A stretch of DNA of 64,000 nt from Williamsia sp. 1135 (GCF_002095395.1 NZ_MJEI01000095.1:1-64000), one strand, 5' to 3'; shown: positions 1 through 9,459, counted from the stretch's first letter. The notes: generated by a model from the letters alone, not told the origin. Numbers and translations: made by a program.

Positions 1-1
1 C

Positions 2-256
2 CGTGATGGGGCGGTCCGGATCGTCGAGGAGACGGGTAAACCGATCGCCCAGGTCGCGCGCGATCTGGGGGTCAACGAGGGCACCCTGGGCAACTGGGTC
101 AACCGTGCGCGCGCCGAGCGCGGCGGCGAGGATGAGGCGAGCGGCGATAGTGCTGCCGAGCTCAAGCGGTTGCGTGCCGAGGTGGCCGAGTTGCGGATGG
201 AGCGCGATGTTTTAAAACGATCGGTGGTCCTGTGGGTGAAGGAGGCGACGAAGTGA
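2..256 (+). CDS. IS3-family transposase OrfA (5' end outside window)
   Basis: This is the helix-turn-helix subunit of an IS3-type transposase. The visible 84 residues begin inside the DNA-binding helix-turn-helix (GAVRIVEETGKPIAQVARDL, then GVNEGTLGNWV) and continue into the leucine-zipper-like heptads AELKRLRAEVAELRMERDVL that dimerise the protein. The stop codon TGA at 254-256 overlaps the ATG of OrfB. The frame is absent from a simple ATG-to-stop search because its start lies upstream of the window. OrfA alone normally acts as a regulator; the active transposase is the OrfAB fusion. Confidence 0.85.
   Translation, partial: RDGAVRIVEETGKPIAQVARDLGVNEGTLGNWVNRARAERGGEDEASGDSAAELKRLRAEVAELRMERDVLKRSVVLWVKEATK
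211..217 (+). promoter_or_regulatory. Programmed -1 ribosomal frameshift heptamer
   Basis: In the OrfA frame the codons read T TTA AAA, the X XXY YYZ pattern used for -1 slippage. A one-base slip back leads directly into the OrfB frame, which is open from before this point. This would make the OrfAB fusion transposase, as is usual in the IS3 family. Confidence 0.7.
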
Positions 257-1191
257 TGCTGGCCCGCTTCATCGCAGAGCAGAGGACCACCTATCGAGTG
301 CCACATACGGTCACGTGCGCGCTGCTTGGCGTGAGTATGGCGTGGTTCTACAAGTGGTTCAAGCGTTCTCAAAAGCCGGGTGCAGCAACAGGATTGCATA
401 CCGCGCGTGACTATCGGCGCGACACGGTAGACCGCGCAGTCAAGGTCAAGTTCATGACATTGCGGGGCTTGCATGGTTCCCCGCGGCTGCACGTGGACCT
501 GCGTGAGGACGGGTGGACAGTGAGCGAGAAGACGGTCGCGGATTCGATGCGCCGGCAGGGTTTGGTGGCACGCCGGATCCGTCGCCGAAACGGGCTGACC
601 CGGCAGGACAAGACGGCACCGAAGTTCCCGGATCTGGTGCGCCGGAACTTCACCGCGACGCGTCCGAACGAGAAGTGGGTCGGCGATATCACCGAGATCC
701 CGACTGCGGCCGGGAAGTTGTATCTGGCGACCGTGATCGACCTCTACAGCCGCCGATTGCTGGGTGCGGCCACCAGCGTGCATCCAGACGCACCGCTCGC
801 GTGTGCAGCAATCGAGATGGCGGTGGCCACCCGAGGCGGTAAGCAGGCCATAAGGCGTGACGAGGAGTCCGAACGGGTCATCTTCCACAGTGACCGCGGG
901 TCGACGTACACCTCCAACAAGTTCACCAAGCTGTGCCGTCGGATGGGACTCCGTCAGTCGATGGGCCGCGTCGGGTCATGCTTCGACAATGCCGCTGCCG
1001 AAGCGTTCTTCTCTTCCCTGGAGTGGGAGGTACTGTCACGCAACGATTTCGAGACTCTTGCCGGAGCCAAGGCCGGTGTGCTTGACTGGTGTTACGGCTT
1101 CTACAACCACGTCCGCCGGCACTCCACGATTGGGATGGTCAGCCCCATCGACTACGAGAACGCTGCAGTCGCGGAGCCCGAAGCCGCATAG
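256..1191 (+). CDS. IS3-family transposase OrfB, DDE catalytic subunit
   Basis: This is the rve-type integrase core of an IS3 element, about 311 residues. The DDE triad is visible: D in WVGDITEIP, D in IFHSDRGSTYTS, and E in CFDNAAAEAFFSSLEWE. The C-terminal YNHVRRHSTIGMVSP block is also characteristic. A start at ATG 256 overlaps the OrfA stop, but most product is probably made by frameshifting from OrfA. The catalytic core shows no lesion, so the element may still be active if its left end is intact. Confidence 0.92.
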   Translation: MLARFIAEQRTTYRVPHTVTCALLGVSMAWFYKWFKRSQKPGAATGLHTARDYRRDTVDRAVKVKFMTLRGLHGSPRLHVDLREDGWTVSEKTVADSMRRQGLVARRIRRRNGLTRQDKTAPKFPDLVRRNFTATRPNEKWVGDITEIPTAAGKLYLATVIDLYSRRLLGAATSVHPDAPLACAAIEMAVATRGGKQAIRRDEESERVIFHSDRGSTYTSNKFTKLCRRMGLRQSMGRVGSCFDNAAAEAFFSSLEWEVLSRNDFETLAGAKAGVLDWCYGFYNHVRRHSTIGMVSPIDYENAAVAEPEAA

Positions 1192-1222
1192 AGGAGTCCT
1201 CCACGATTTGGGGGGAACCACA

Positions 1223-1456
1223 ATTGGTGGTCTCGCTCGAGGAGTAGACATCCGCCATCACCACGCCGTCGAAGCGGGAGTACGAACCCGAATACGCCAC
1301 ATCGGTGCCCGCTCCGATCGACGGAGGCACGAAGGGCACATAGCGCTCACCGGCAAGCCATGTCACACCGCCGGCAATGAGGCTGGCAACAATGAACACC
1401 CACCACGCCGCATCACCCAACGTCCGCAAACGTTGAGAACCCCCACCATCAGACAT
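1223..1456 (-). pseudogene. 5' fragment of a membrane-protein gene truncated by the IS
   Basis: The reverse-strand frame starts at 1456 (MSDGGGSQRLRTLGDAAWWV), has one transmembrane segment at about residues 18-36 and then a short extracytoplasmic stretch. It loses sense at the IS boundary after the residues SSSETTN. The rest of the gene is not found on the other side within the window. The frame is therefore the amino-terminal remnant of a single-pass membrane protein of unknown function, disrupted by insertion of the IS3 element. Confidence 0.55.
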
Positions 1457-1616
1457 ACACGCACACTATGACGCAAGACCGGTTGGCGATTCGGCGGTAC
1501 CGAATACATTGCGCCAGCAAGGCCAAGATAATTGGCCCCCCGCGTCGTTTGTTTCATCTCTTCAGACGACGCGAGAATTGCCAACGTAGGCTACTTGCAG
1601 TTGTCAGTTCACCCGT

Positions 1617-2072
1617 TTAGGTGGCGGATCCGTTCGTCCCTTCGCGGCGACGGCGTTCGAGCTCGGCCACACGGCGTTGCTCCTGCGCCCGCTCACGGAC
1701 TTGTCGCAGGAATTCGGCGTCGGCCGCGGGGTCCTGCGGAATGAACCTGCCGGGTCGGTCGTATTCCGGAAATGCAGAGACCACCGCCGCTGATACCTGC
1801 GGCATACCTCGCCTGCCACCACGCCCCCGACGCCGAACCCTGCGCGCGCGTGGACGACCGAAGACCAGCCATACCAGCGTGCCGACAATCGGCACCGCCA
1901 CCACGACCAGAAACCACGCCCACCGCGGCATCAGCCGAACTCCGGTGTCGTCGCGGCACAGCACATCGATCAACCCGATCACCAACGCCAGCAGCATCAA
2001 CGCGATCGCCACCGATGTGTACGACAGAACTGGGCTTCCGATCAACGCAAGATCCAGCAGCACCCGCCCCAC
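1617..2072 (-). CDS. PLD-nuclease N-terminal (PLDc_N) domain membrane protein
   Basis: This is a 151-residue protein with two transmembrane helices (about residues 16-36 and 50-70) separated by a short loop containing RDDTGVRLMPRW. This is the layout of the PLDc_N family, seen at the N-terminus of cardiolipin synthases and, as here, alone. The pattern WxxVVxxVPIVGTLVWLVFGRPR is typical. A charged cytoplasmic tail rich in Arg and Glu follows (residues 75-151). No phospholipase HKD motif is present, so it is not an enzyme by itself. The role is unknown. It stands alone between the IS-damaged gene and the beta-propeller gene. Confidence 0.75.
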   Translation of the reverse strand: MGRVLLDLALIGSPVLSYTSVAIALMLLALVIGLIDVLCRDDTGVRLMPRWAWFLVVVAVPIVGTLVWLVFGRPRARRVRRRGRGGRRGMPQVSAAVVSAFPEYDRPGRFIPQDPAADAEFLRQVRERAQEQRRVAELERRRREGTNGSAT

Positions 2073-2171
2073 CCCTCATCCGGCCTGTAGACACATCGCG
2101 GCCCACCGGATAATTTCACGCTCGGCAACACACCGATAGCCATCGTTCAGTGGACATTCACAAGCGGGTGA

Positions 2172-3551
2172 TCACAGCGGCGCCAGACCGATCATCCGGC
2201 GATCCGACGAGTAGATCCACCCGTCGCCATACCGCTGCGCCGCTCTACCGGTGGCGAAAGTCTCGGGATCGCTGGCGATCGAAGTGAACGGAGCTGTCCA
2301 GACCACCGAGCCGGTCCTGAGGTCGAACTCTGTCAGTGCGGTCCCGTCATTGCCGAGGAGCATGCGGCCGCCGGCGCCGGCCACGTCGAACGTCTGAGTC
2401 GCATCGTTGTGCCACAACTGTTTCCCGGTCCGCAGGTCGATGCCTGTATCGCTTTGGGTGTTCGTGTCTCTCAGGTAGATCGTGTCGCCCACGATGGCCG
2501 TCACGGCTCCTTGCGACCCACTGACGATGCTGGGATTGGTCCAGAGCAGCTCGCCGGACGAACGGTCGTACGCGGAATCCCCCAGCAGGATGGGCTCACC
2601 GGCGTCGTCACGGTGTTCGAGCATCGGCCTCTGCGCGGTTGCACTGTCGGTCGTGGTCAGCACCTTTCCGTCTGGTCCTCGGAGAAGCTGCCCGGACACC
2701 GAATTGTAGGAATCGCAGTCGCTATTGATCTGCGCCACAACGCCACCGGGTTCCAGACTCGCCTGCGAAACACAAACACCGTCGCCGGTCGTCCACAGCG
2801 GAGTCCCCGACTCAGCGTCGAACTGCGCCATCTGATTGCCGATCCGGACGAGTCCTACCCCATCGGTCACGGTCAGGACGTCGATGCCGTACAGGTCTTC
2901 GTAATAGCCGCCGATGTCGACCGGCTGCGACCAGTTCGCGGAAATGTTGTCGAAGGTCCCCGAATGCACGCGCACATCGCTGCCCTCGACACTCTCCTCG
3001 AGACTGCCCTCGGCGATGTACAGCGCGTCCGAGGTGGTCGTGAGGCCGTACACCGATTCGGGAACTGTCCGCCTCTCGGACACGCCTGAATCGATGTCGT
3101 AGGTGACGATCTCGTACTTGTCACTCATCGCGTAGCAGTAGATCTTCCCGCCGAGCGGGATATCGCTGCATCCGAGGAGATCGTGGGCGGGTGCCTGCCA
3201 GCGTGCAGTCCCGTCCTTTGCATCGACGCTGATCATGACCGGCTTGTCCAAGGCGAGCCCCTCGGTCGGACTACCAGCGATGGTGAGGAACGTGTCGCCG
3301 GTCAGAATGAAGCCGGGCTCACCGGAGTTGAACGATGAACCCAACCGTGGGTCGGTCAGACCGGCGAACGGACGATCGAGGTACTCGGCGGGATCGAACG
3401 ACCACGCGAGCCCCGGTGTTTCCTCAGAGGTCCCGGTGATCTTCTTGACCGACGTCGGAGCGCGATCCGCCAGCACGATCGCTGCCGCGGAGACCGTCAC
3501 CACTGCAGTCACCGCGGCGACGACCAGGGCCAAGGTGCTCTTACCGGGCAC
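2172..3551 (-). CDS. Membrane-anchored PQQ-like beta-propeller protein
   Basis: The protein has 459 residues with an N-terminal signal anchor (residues 5-28, LALVVAAVTAVVTVSAAAIVL) and the rest outside the membrane. Repeated blades of the PQQ-dehydrogenase/BamB type are visible through motifs such as DAKDGTARWQAP, DAESGTPLWTTGDG, RSSGELLWTNP, DLRTGKQLWHND and DLRTGSVVWTAPF. No cofactor-binding or catalytic residues of the dehydrogenases were recognised, so a binding or scaffold role is more likely. The start is 2 bases past the stop of the upstream gene at 3554-4887, suggesting co-transcription and a shared function at the cell surface. Confidence 0.8.
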   Translation of the reverse strand: MPGKSTLALVVAAVTAVVTVSAAAIVLADRAPTSVKKITGTSEETPGLAWSFDPAEYLDRPFAGLTDPRLGSSFNSGEPGFILTGDTFLTIAGSPTEGLALDKPVMISVDAKDGTARWQAPAHDLLGCSDIPLGGKIYCYAMSDKYEIVTYDIDSGVSERRTVPESVYGLTTTSDALYIAEGSLEESVEGSDVRVHSGTFDNISANWSQPVDIGGYYEDLYGIDVLTVTDGVGLVRIGNQMAQFDAESGTPLWTTGDGVCVSQASLEPGGVVAQINSDCDSYNSVSGQLLRGPDGKVLTTTDSATAQRPMLEHRDDAGEPILLGDSAYDRSSGELLWTNPSIVSGSQGAVTAIVGDTIYLRDTNTQSDTGIDLRTGKQLWHNDATQTFDVAGAGGRMLLGNDGTALTEFDLRTGSVVWTAPFTSIASDPETFATGRAAQRYGDGWIYSSDRRMIGLAPL

Positions 3552-3553
3552 GT

Positions 3554-4887
3554 CTACAACTCCAATCCGGGTGTGAGCGCTATGGATTCGAGCTGGGACA
3601 ACGGCAGGGCCTCGTCCGGTGACGGCGCTGTCGAACTCACCGAGATCTGGGTCCCTGCAGGTCGTGTCACGACGACGGAGTTGATCGCTTTACTGGTGTA
3701 GTCGTCGGGATTGGTCATTGATCTGCCACCGGAGAAGGAGACGTCTGTCTGCGCCACAGTCCTGTCGGCCAGTGTTCGCAGGGTCTTTTGGCTTCCGGCG
3801 CCCCGGACCGGGCGCTCCTCCACCGGAAGCTGCTTGCCACCAGTGATCGAGATGTCCAGCGCTGCGGTCGGTGTCACGTTCGGAACCCCCGTACACAAGA
3901 GAGCTTCCGAATACCTGCCGAGCTGCAGCGGCGGCAGAGTTGCACCGCCCAGGTCGATGGACGCAAGGACGGTGTCGAGCTTGCGCGCCTGCTCCCGGGT
4001 CACGGATGGACCGGAGTCATCGAATGAGCCACTGCGACAACCTGCCGACGGGGCGGGTGTGCCAGGAGGTACCGGGGTGCTGATGCGGAGCCGCGGGTCG
4101 GTAACGATGCGTACCAGGTCGTCGACCGACACCGGGATCGCGCCGCTGTTCTCACCGCCCGTCGTCCCAGATGCGTCGCTGGCCTGTGCGCTTATCCGCG
4201 ACCCATCCGGCACGTAGGCGATCGCCGAGATGCTCAAGGTGCGTACCCCGTCGGTCTCGTGCCAGGTGTCCTGGACGTCGACCAGGACACCGTCGGGCAG
4301 CGTGCGTCGCTCATCGAGCGCGCCTGCCACACACGGGGGAATCGGTCTGGACGATTGCGCGACGCTGACGTAGAGGCCACCCTTGGCGTCACCGTTGGTC
4401 ACCGAACCGTTTGCGGACGTATACCCGTCCGGTTGGTCCGGAGTGTCTTCGCCAAAGTCGGTGATTGGCTGAAAGACCAGCGATCGCTCCGGACTTGCGA
4501 ACTCGATCTCCGCTCCGGACGGCAACAAGTCCGCCACGGCATTTGACATCTCCGTGGCTTTGGGGCCGTTGAACCACGGGAACTTCGGGTTGTCGTAGCT
4601 CGGTTCACCACTGGTGCCGGTGATCACCGAATAGCCTTCGTCCGGCGTTTCTACGACGTCGCACCCAGGTATCGGTGCACCCAGGTTGACGGGCTCTTCC
4701 ACGATGTCGGGCATCTCGGCGCCGCGGGGTCAGGCTCCTGCGAAGAGGTCGTGGGTGCGGTCGTCAGTTCCGGGTCGGCCCGCGGTAACAACAGTCCGAC
4801 CACGACGACCACCAACGCAACGACGGAAATCAGAATCAGCGCATAGGTCCATAGCCGCTTTGTATGCGCCGAAACCCCGTCGTCCAT
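3554..4887 (-). pseudogene. Membrane-anchored hypothetical protein, split by a one-base frameshift
   Basis: The first frame starts at 4887 (MDDGVSAHTKRLWTYALILI), supplies a transmembrane anchor at about residues 12-34 and a Thr/Pro/Glu linker, then runs out of sense. A second frame of 386 residues (4714-3554) carries the large extracytoplasmic part but has no signal sequence and no clear ribosome site. Inserting one base at the run of four G at 4726-4729 (four C on the coding strand) joins them as EPDPRGAEMPDIVEEPVNLG. The product would be about 444 residues, family unrecognised, co-transcribed with the propeller gene downstream. Either a true one-base deletion or a base-calling error. Confidence 0.6.
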
Positions 4888-5092
4888 TCTTCTCCCCCGA
4901 TAGTGGCCGCTCCGGAAGACATGTCGTCGACTTCGATATGCCCGTTACATTCAGCCCTTTAGGAAGGCTACTGAACTCGAGTTTGAATACCGGCTCTTCG
5001 CAGAAATTGCGGCCCGTGGGAGCAGTTGACTCGAGAACATTTCGCAGCAGCCTGTTTCAGTAGAGCGAAGATGTACGAGCGCCGGTAGATTA

Positions 5093-5311
5093 ATGTCCGT
5101 GACTTTTTCTGGCAGCACACCCCCCGGTTCGTCGGCCCGCGCTGGACTTGCGTGGTTTTGCGTCGTCGCCGGCATCGCTCTGACCGCTCTCGTCGTCTAC
5201 GACCTCGCCAACGGCGAACGCAACCCGAGCCTGTGGGTGGCGGTCATCTGCTGGCCGCTCGTCGCAATTTCCGGCGGCTTGCAGCTCATTCGTATCCGGG
5301 GCCAGAACTAA
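5093..5311 (+). CDS. Small two-helix membrane protein, function unknown
   Basis: The protein has 72 residues (start MSVTFSGSTPPGSSARAGLA) and two predicted transmembrane helices, about residues 18-38 and 48-66, with a short polar loop containing ANGERNPSLW. It ends in RIRGQN. It is divergent from the gene at 3554-4887 and converges on the polytopic gene at 5355-6622. I do not recognise the family. Confidence 0.6.
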   Translation: MSVTFSGSTPPGSSARAGLAWFCVVAGIALTALVVYDLANGERNPSLWVAVICWPLVAISGGLQLIRIRGQN

Positions 5312-5354
5312 CCTCTCGGCTCGCACCCACGACGTCGCCGATGGGGCGCGACCT

Positions 5355-6622
5355 CTACGTGTCGGTCGCTGGCTGGCGTCGGGTGACGATGACGATCGCA
5401 GCAGCGCACGCGGCGATCGTGACCACCGACAAGACCAGTTCTGTGGTGTTCGGCGCGTAACTGTCGAAACCCGACTCGCGCGAGCCGCCGAACGCTGCCA
5501 TCAAACCGAACGTGATGCCGGTGACCGCATATAGCGTTGCCGGTGACGTGACGGCCACGGTGCTGAGAACTGCCGTCGTGGGCAGACAGGCTGCGATGAG
5601 ATGGCCGCCGGCCGCCGGGACCACGAAAGCGGCGATGATTCCGATTACCTTCCAGGCTGATTGATCGCTGATGTTCACCAAGGTGCACACCAGGAGCATG
5701 CCCACCGCGACCAAGGGGTGCGGCATGCGGCGTCCGGTCCATATCCCGCCGATGATCAGAACGACGAATACCACGAGCACAGGCCACGATCCCTGCCACT
5801 TGGGCACAGTGGCCGCTGCGGCCCCTGTCGCGAGCACGGCGGCCAGGACCAAACCGTCCCGTCCGGACAGCCACAACACCCCACCGACAACCAGAGGTAC
5901 CAGCAGGATTCCGTACCACCATGTGCTGGTACCGAGATCCGCGTCGTCGGCGAGGACCTCGGTGGCGATAAACCACCACCACAGCAGCACCGACGCAACC
6001 GGTATCGCGATCCCCAGCGCCAGCGCGCGGCCCGTACGTACCCCGGTAAAGAGAGGATCACTGTCAGAACTCTTCGAAGCCGTGAACCAGGACGCAGCCA
6101 GCAACAGGAGGGCGGCGGTGGCACCGATGACGAGGGGCCAGTCCGCGGGGGTGCCGACCGGGACGTTGTCGCCGGGGTACCCGGCCAGCGGACGGTATTG
6201 ATCGAGCGGTCTGGCCAGGAATGCACCGGCCAGCGCTCCCCCGATGAGCGACGCCTGCAATGCGCTTCGGTCAACTGCGTTGGCAGCCACAGACCCCACC
6301 GCCGCGACCACCAACCCGGTGGCCACCGCGAGGCCATAACTGGACCATGTCGCCGAGGTGTCGATTGCAGCTATCACACCGAGTACCACGAATCCGGTTC
6401 CGCCGAGGACGACCGCGACGGCACGATCGCGCACCGCGGCGCTGACGACCACAGCGATCACGGCGGCCAGTGCGGCGCACGCCGTGTCGCCCTCGATCAA
6501 CGCCCGCCACGGATCCTGGAGGTCGAAAAGTACGCTACCCCACCGAGTCGCGTCAGAAGTACGACAACGGCAACGAATCCGCCGACCGCTACGGCGGCAG
6601 GCGCCACCTGCTGCTTCACCAT
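5355..6622 (-). pseudogene. Polytopic membrane protein, frameshifted near the N-terminus
   Basis: A 381-residue frame (from TTG 6500) encodes about ten hydrophobic helices, but its natural N-terminus appears to lie in another frame. From ATG 6622 the sequence MVKQQVAPAAVAVGGFVAVV gives a first helix, and after one base is added to the run of four at 6538-6541 it continues as LGGGSVLFDLQDPWRALIEG into the long frame. Without that base the reading ends at 6497, overlapping a weak TTG. The family was not recognised; the many small residues and short loops suggest a transporter-like or structural integral membrane protein. Convergent with the gene at 5093. Confidence 0.55.
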
Positions 6623-6737
6623 GGATGCAGTCTCGCAGACAATCCGACGCGGCGGACCTGCACTATGCGGGAAGAGTTGACTCCGAAGACTTTTCCGACC
6701 GACTGCCACCGCGCCCAACTTGTGTCACCGTTGATTC

Positions 6738-7766
6738 ATGACTGCGTGGATCGAAGTGCTCAAGACGATGGTCGACGGCCCGCATGCGCCCATCCAGGGA
6801 GTCATCTCCCGATCGGGAGAGGTCCAGGGCGGCCTCTACGGCCACATGGGCGACATCGCACCCGTCTACGTCGCGGGTGTCGACGACCTGCAAGTGTGGC
6901 GCGATGGGCCAAAAGTCCGGGTGGAGACGGTGGCCGGCGATTTGGTCGTGATGACCGACGGCGAGACCGTGTGGCGGTTTGCCCGTCATGAGGAACTTCC
7001 GCTGCGAGGTGCCGCTCGGGAAATGTCATTCATCGGGCCAGGGAAAGAACTGCTCGTCACGCGCTCGGCCGGCGAGTGGGTCGGCGGCCGCTGGACGACG
7101 CCGACAGGACCGATCAGAGACATCGACTATCTGGGTCGCCCGTCTTGGTCGGTAGAACTCGCCCCGCCTCGCGACAAGGAGCCCTACGCCAGGCAATTGA
7201 CCGTGGACCAACGCACAGGCGCGGTCCTGCAACAGCGCGTCGACGCTGCCGGGACCGCCGTCAGCTTCATCGAATTCACCGCCGGCATTCCGATCGATCC
7301 GGCGATGTTCGTCTGGACCGGCGAGATCGGAACCTCTCTGTCTTCCCGGCAGGGTGATTTCCACTCCGCGCAAACGCCGAGCGTCGGCGTACGTAAAGAC
7401 GAACAGCACAACTGGTTCCGCGAACACGTCACCGATCACGATCTCGCGATCCCGGTCACCCTCGACCTGAACATGCACCTGCTCCGCTCACACGACGAGG
7501 ACGGGTCGTTCGATGCGGCCATCGGCGAGTGGCCACTGGGGCGCCTGGCGCGGCGACCGCGCTCGGCCGACGAGTGGTTTCTCGGGTGGGACCTCCCCGT
7601 CGTCCACGCCTGGACGGCAGGGGATTTCGACTGGGTCGTCGGTATCTTCCTCGGCAACCTGAACACCGAATCCCTGGGCCTGTTGCAACGATTGCTGCAC
7701 CCAGATGAGCCCGTGGCCGGAACTCCTCCTCTTGCACCGTGGAACGACGAGACCGGGTCACGCTGA
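6738..7766 (+). CDS. Hypothetical protein, related to the N-terminal part of the gene at 12630
   Basis: The protein has 342 residues, no signal peptide and no transmembrane helix. It shows alternating short strands with motifs VVMTDGETVWRF, GRPSWSVELAPP and AMFVWTGEIG. These match in order with LVDGEMRR, GRAAWSTELVTP and RFTWDGPI in the protein encoded at 12630-13490, so the two share a domain reminiscent of LolA/LppX-like beta sheets. The carboxy-terminal third (from about residue 240) has a Trp-rich segment WFLGWDLPVVHAWTAGDFDW not found in the other protein. Function unknown. Confidence 0.7.
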   Translation: MTAWIEVLKTMVDGPHAPIQGVISRSGEVQGGLYGHMGDIAPVYVAGVDDLQVWRDGPKVRVETVAGDLVVMTDGETVWRFARHEELPLRGAAREMSFIGPGKELLVTRSAGEWVGGRWTTPTGPIRDIDYLGRPSWSVELAPPRDKEPYARQLTVDQRTGAVLQQRVDAAGTAVSFIEFTAGIPIDPAMFVWTGEIGTSLSSRQGDFHSAQTPSVGVRKDEQHNWFREHVTDHDLAIPVTLDLNMHLLRSHDEDGSFDAAIGEWPLGRLARRPRSADEWFLGWDLPVVHAWTAGDFDWVVGIFLGNLNTESLGLLQRLLHPDEPVAGTPPLAPWNDETGSR

Positions 7767-7846
7767 TCCGACAGCCCTCGCCCGCACCCGACGCGCGACG
7801 TGACCCGCCGCGGACGGTGCCGGCCGGCACCTGCGATGCTGCAGAT

Positions 7847-8418
7847 ATGACAGCGACCATGTCCAGGGCTCGCACCACGTCGCGTCGGCGAGGCCGCCGA
7901 AGGTTGTTGGTCACAGTGCTTGTCGGAGTCGTCGTCGCCGGGTGCCAGAGCAGCGAAGATTCTTCGGCGCAACCTTCTGCACGGGAACTCGGCGACGACG
8001 AATCCCTCATCATTCGAACCGATTCCGCGATGATGCACTCTGGGGACGGGTACTCGCCGAAGCGATGGCGCCGATAGTCGCCAGTACCGAGGGCGACGAG
8101 TACGTTGCCGAGCTCATCCCTGTCGACAACCGGCTCTACGACGGCATGACGATCAAGGGGCTTCTCGACAAGTTCTCCCCGCCCGGGCCACCCTCCTACG
8201 TGTACGTCGTCGACAGGATCGCCCTGAACAATCCTGAACATCCGATCCTGGTCATCGACACCGGCAGTGCGGAATACGGCACACGAGGACTCGTCGTCCG
8301 AGTGATCCCCAAGGAAGTCGCATCAATTGAAGCCAACCTGTCGATCGGCAACACGGGTCTTATCGACTATAAAGACGCTGCAGACCGCGACGGAGTTTTC
8401 CGGGGCTTTCAGCAATAG
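7847..8418 (+). pseudogene. Lipoprotein of unknown function, split by a one-base frameshift
   Basis: The start at ATG 7847 gives MTATMSRARTTSRRRGRRRL, a hydrophobic stretch and a lipobox VVVAGC at about residues 30-35, so the mature protein would be lipid-anchored. The frame ends at 8077 (PKRWRR), while a neighbouring frame continues sensibly to 8418 (RVLAEAMAPIVASTEGDEYV ... GVFRGFQQ). Adding one base to the GGGG at 8042-8045 fuses them into one protein of about 190 residues. The family is not recognised. The C-terminal part contains ILVIDTGSAEYGTRGLVVRV. Confidence 0.6.
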
Positions 8419-8463
8419 CCGGAGTCAATCCGATCAATACGGTCGATTCTGCGGTGGAGACGG

Positions 8464-8506
8464 GAGAACCCGCTGGTCATTCCACCAAAGAGCGGCCAGC
8501 GGGTCT
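8464..8506 (-). terminator. Hairpin between a broken lipoprotein gene and a tiny reverse-strand ORF
   Basis: The arms ACCCGCTGG and CCAGCGGGT, extended by GAG/CTC outside, are separated by about 18 bases. The hairpin lies 20 bases after the stop of the 23-codon reverse ORF at 8526-8597 and 46 bases after the plus-strand stop at 8418, so it could terminate both. There is no U-tract. Confidence 0.5.
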
Positions 8507-8525
8507 CGTCGTCACGCAGAGATGA

Positions 8526-8597
8526 TCAGATCAGACCGAGGTCTGAGAGAAATTTGTAGAGCTGGTAGATGCCGATAATTGTTCCCACTGATCCCAC
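8526..8597 (-). CDS. Possible 23-residue hydrophobic peptide
   Basis: The GTG at 8597 is preceded at six bases by GGGGA (with AAGGA further upstream) and opens a frame reading GSVGTIIGIYQLYKFLSDLG then LI and stop. A TTG at 8631-8633 would extend it by 12 basic residues (PRNHKRNRGFT). The predicted peptide is a single amphipathic or membrane-spanning helix. Support comes from a plausible ribosome site, a hairpin immediately downstream, and the lack of any other gene in 8419-8918. The frame is short enough to be chance; confidence is low. Confidence 0.3.
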   Translation of the reverse strand: MGSVGTIIGIYQLYKFLSDLGLI

Positions 8598-8918
8598 TGT
8601 AAATCCCCGATTCCTTTTGTGGTTGCGCGGCAATTACCTACGCGCACGAACTTTATCTGCTGAGACCCAACCACGGAACCGACTTGTGGTGCGGTTCACT
8701 TGGTCCAATCGGAAACGGTCGACGCGGCCAGCCGGCGAGCGTGTGGTTCTTGCGGCATCGCCCGAGACGCGTTCGCAGGAAGTACACGCTCGACCGTGAG
8801 TTGGCGGCAAGTGCCAGGCTTGAGGAAACGACTGTGGTCGTCCGCCATCTCCCCATCACGCGAACGTACCCTGCGAAAATCGTTCGACCCCACCCGCACC
8901 AGGTGACACCCTCGAGCC
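8598..8918. other. Non-coding stretch, no gene recognised
   Basis: No convincing frame was seen on either strand. The segment is presumably the promoter region of the gene at 8919 and of the possible small peptide at 8526-8597 on the other strand. No clear palindrome or repeat was noted. Confidence 0.4.
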
Positions 8919-9389
8919 ATGTGGTCCTTCCCCGAGCCTGAGTACGAGCAAGTACTGACGGCCTCATGGACCCTGGGCGAGTCCGTCCAGGTGGCGTCAT
9001 CGGACCTGCCCGACCCGTGGCGCAACGCACTGCACCGACTGGGCCGGGATCTGCACGTGCGTCACTACGCGGGCACCATCGATCGGATCGACTGGGTCGC
9101 CCGGTACGACGCCCTCAACGGTGGCGTGATGCTGCTCAGCAGCGTCACGGTGGCAGGTCGCGGACCTGACGGGCTCGGCATGAGCGGGTGCGTACCCCAG
9201 CTCGTGGACGACGAGGAGACGATCCTCGCGTGCATTGCCGACCTCATTCAGGACCAAGTGGCCCGCGCCCATGTGGCCTGGCCATGGCGCGACACCGGCG
9301 GTTTCATGTCGGCGGAACTGCACGAGGGTCGTGCGGTGTGGTCGGACAACGGTCGGCGCATCGCGATCGGCCAGTTGAAGCCGAAGTGA
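8919..9389 (+). CDS. Hypothetical cytoplasmic protein
   Basis: The protein has 156 residues (start MWSFPEPEYEQVLTASWTLG) with no signal or membrane segment. It is acidic, with a central stretch GVMLLSSVTVAGRGPDGLGM and a segment ETILACIADLIQDQVARAHV that looks helical. I do not recognise the family. It lies 70 bases upstream of the reductase-family gene at 9460 on the same strand and may be transcribed with it. Confidence 0.65.
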   Translation: MWSFPEPEYEQVLTASWTLGESVQVASSDLPDPWRNALHRLGRDLHVRHYAGTIDRIDWVARYDALNGGVMLLSSVTVAGRGPDGLGMSGCVPQLVDDEETILACIADLIQDQVARAHVAWPWRDTGGFMSAELHEGRAVWSDNGRRIAIGQLKPK

Positions 9390-9459
9390 CGAGCCAGCAT
9401 CCGATGAGTCCGACGGCCGTCAGTGGTCTACATTCCTGACCACCCGACGAAGGAGCGAC

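Larger units (their letters stand above)
1..1222 (+). mobile_element. IS3-family insertion sequence, left part cut by the window edge
   Basis: Two overlapping transposase frames (2-256 and 256-1191) with a ribosomal slippage site between them form a typical IS3-family coding pair. The left end lies outside the window. The right end is placed near 1222, where the outside-in reading begins TGTGGTTCCC, because the reverse-strand reading frame of a host gene resumes immediately beyond. The exact terminal repeat cannot be confirmed without the left end, so the boundary is approximate by about 10-20 bases. Confidence 0.7.

Noticed and set aside
4651-4887. Separate small membrane gene overlapping the next frame
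   Set aside because: The downstream frame lacks any export signal while this one has only the anchor, so one frameshifted gene is the simpler reading.
5661-6680. 339-codon plus-strand frame
   Set aside because: Lies opposite the polytopic membrane gene; composition is His/Arg/Gly-rich as expected for an antisense shadow in high-GC DNA, with no ribosome site or domain.
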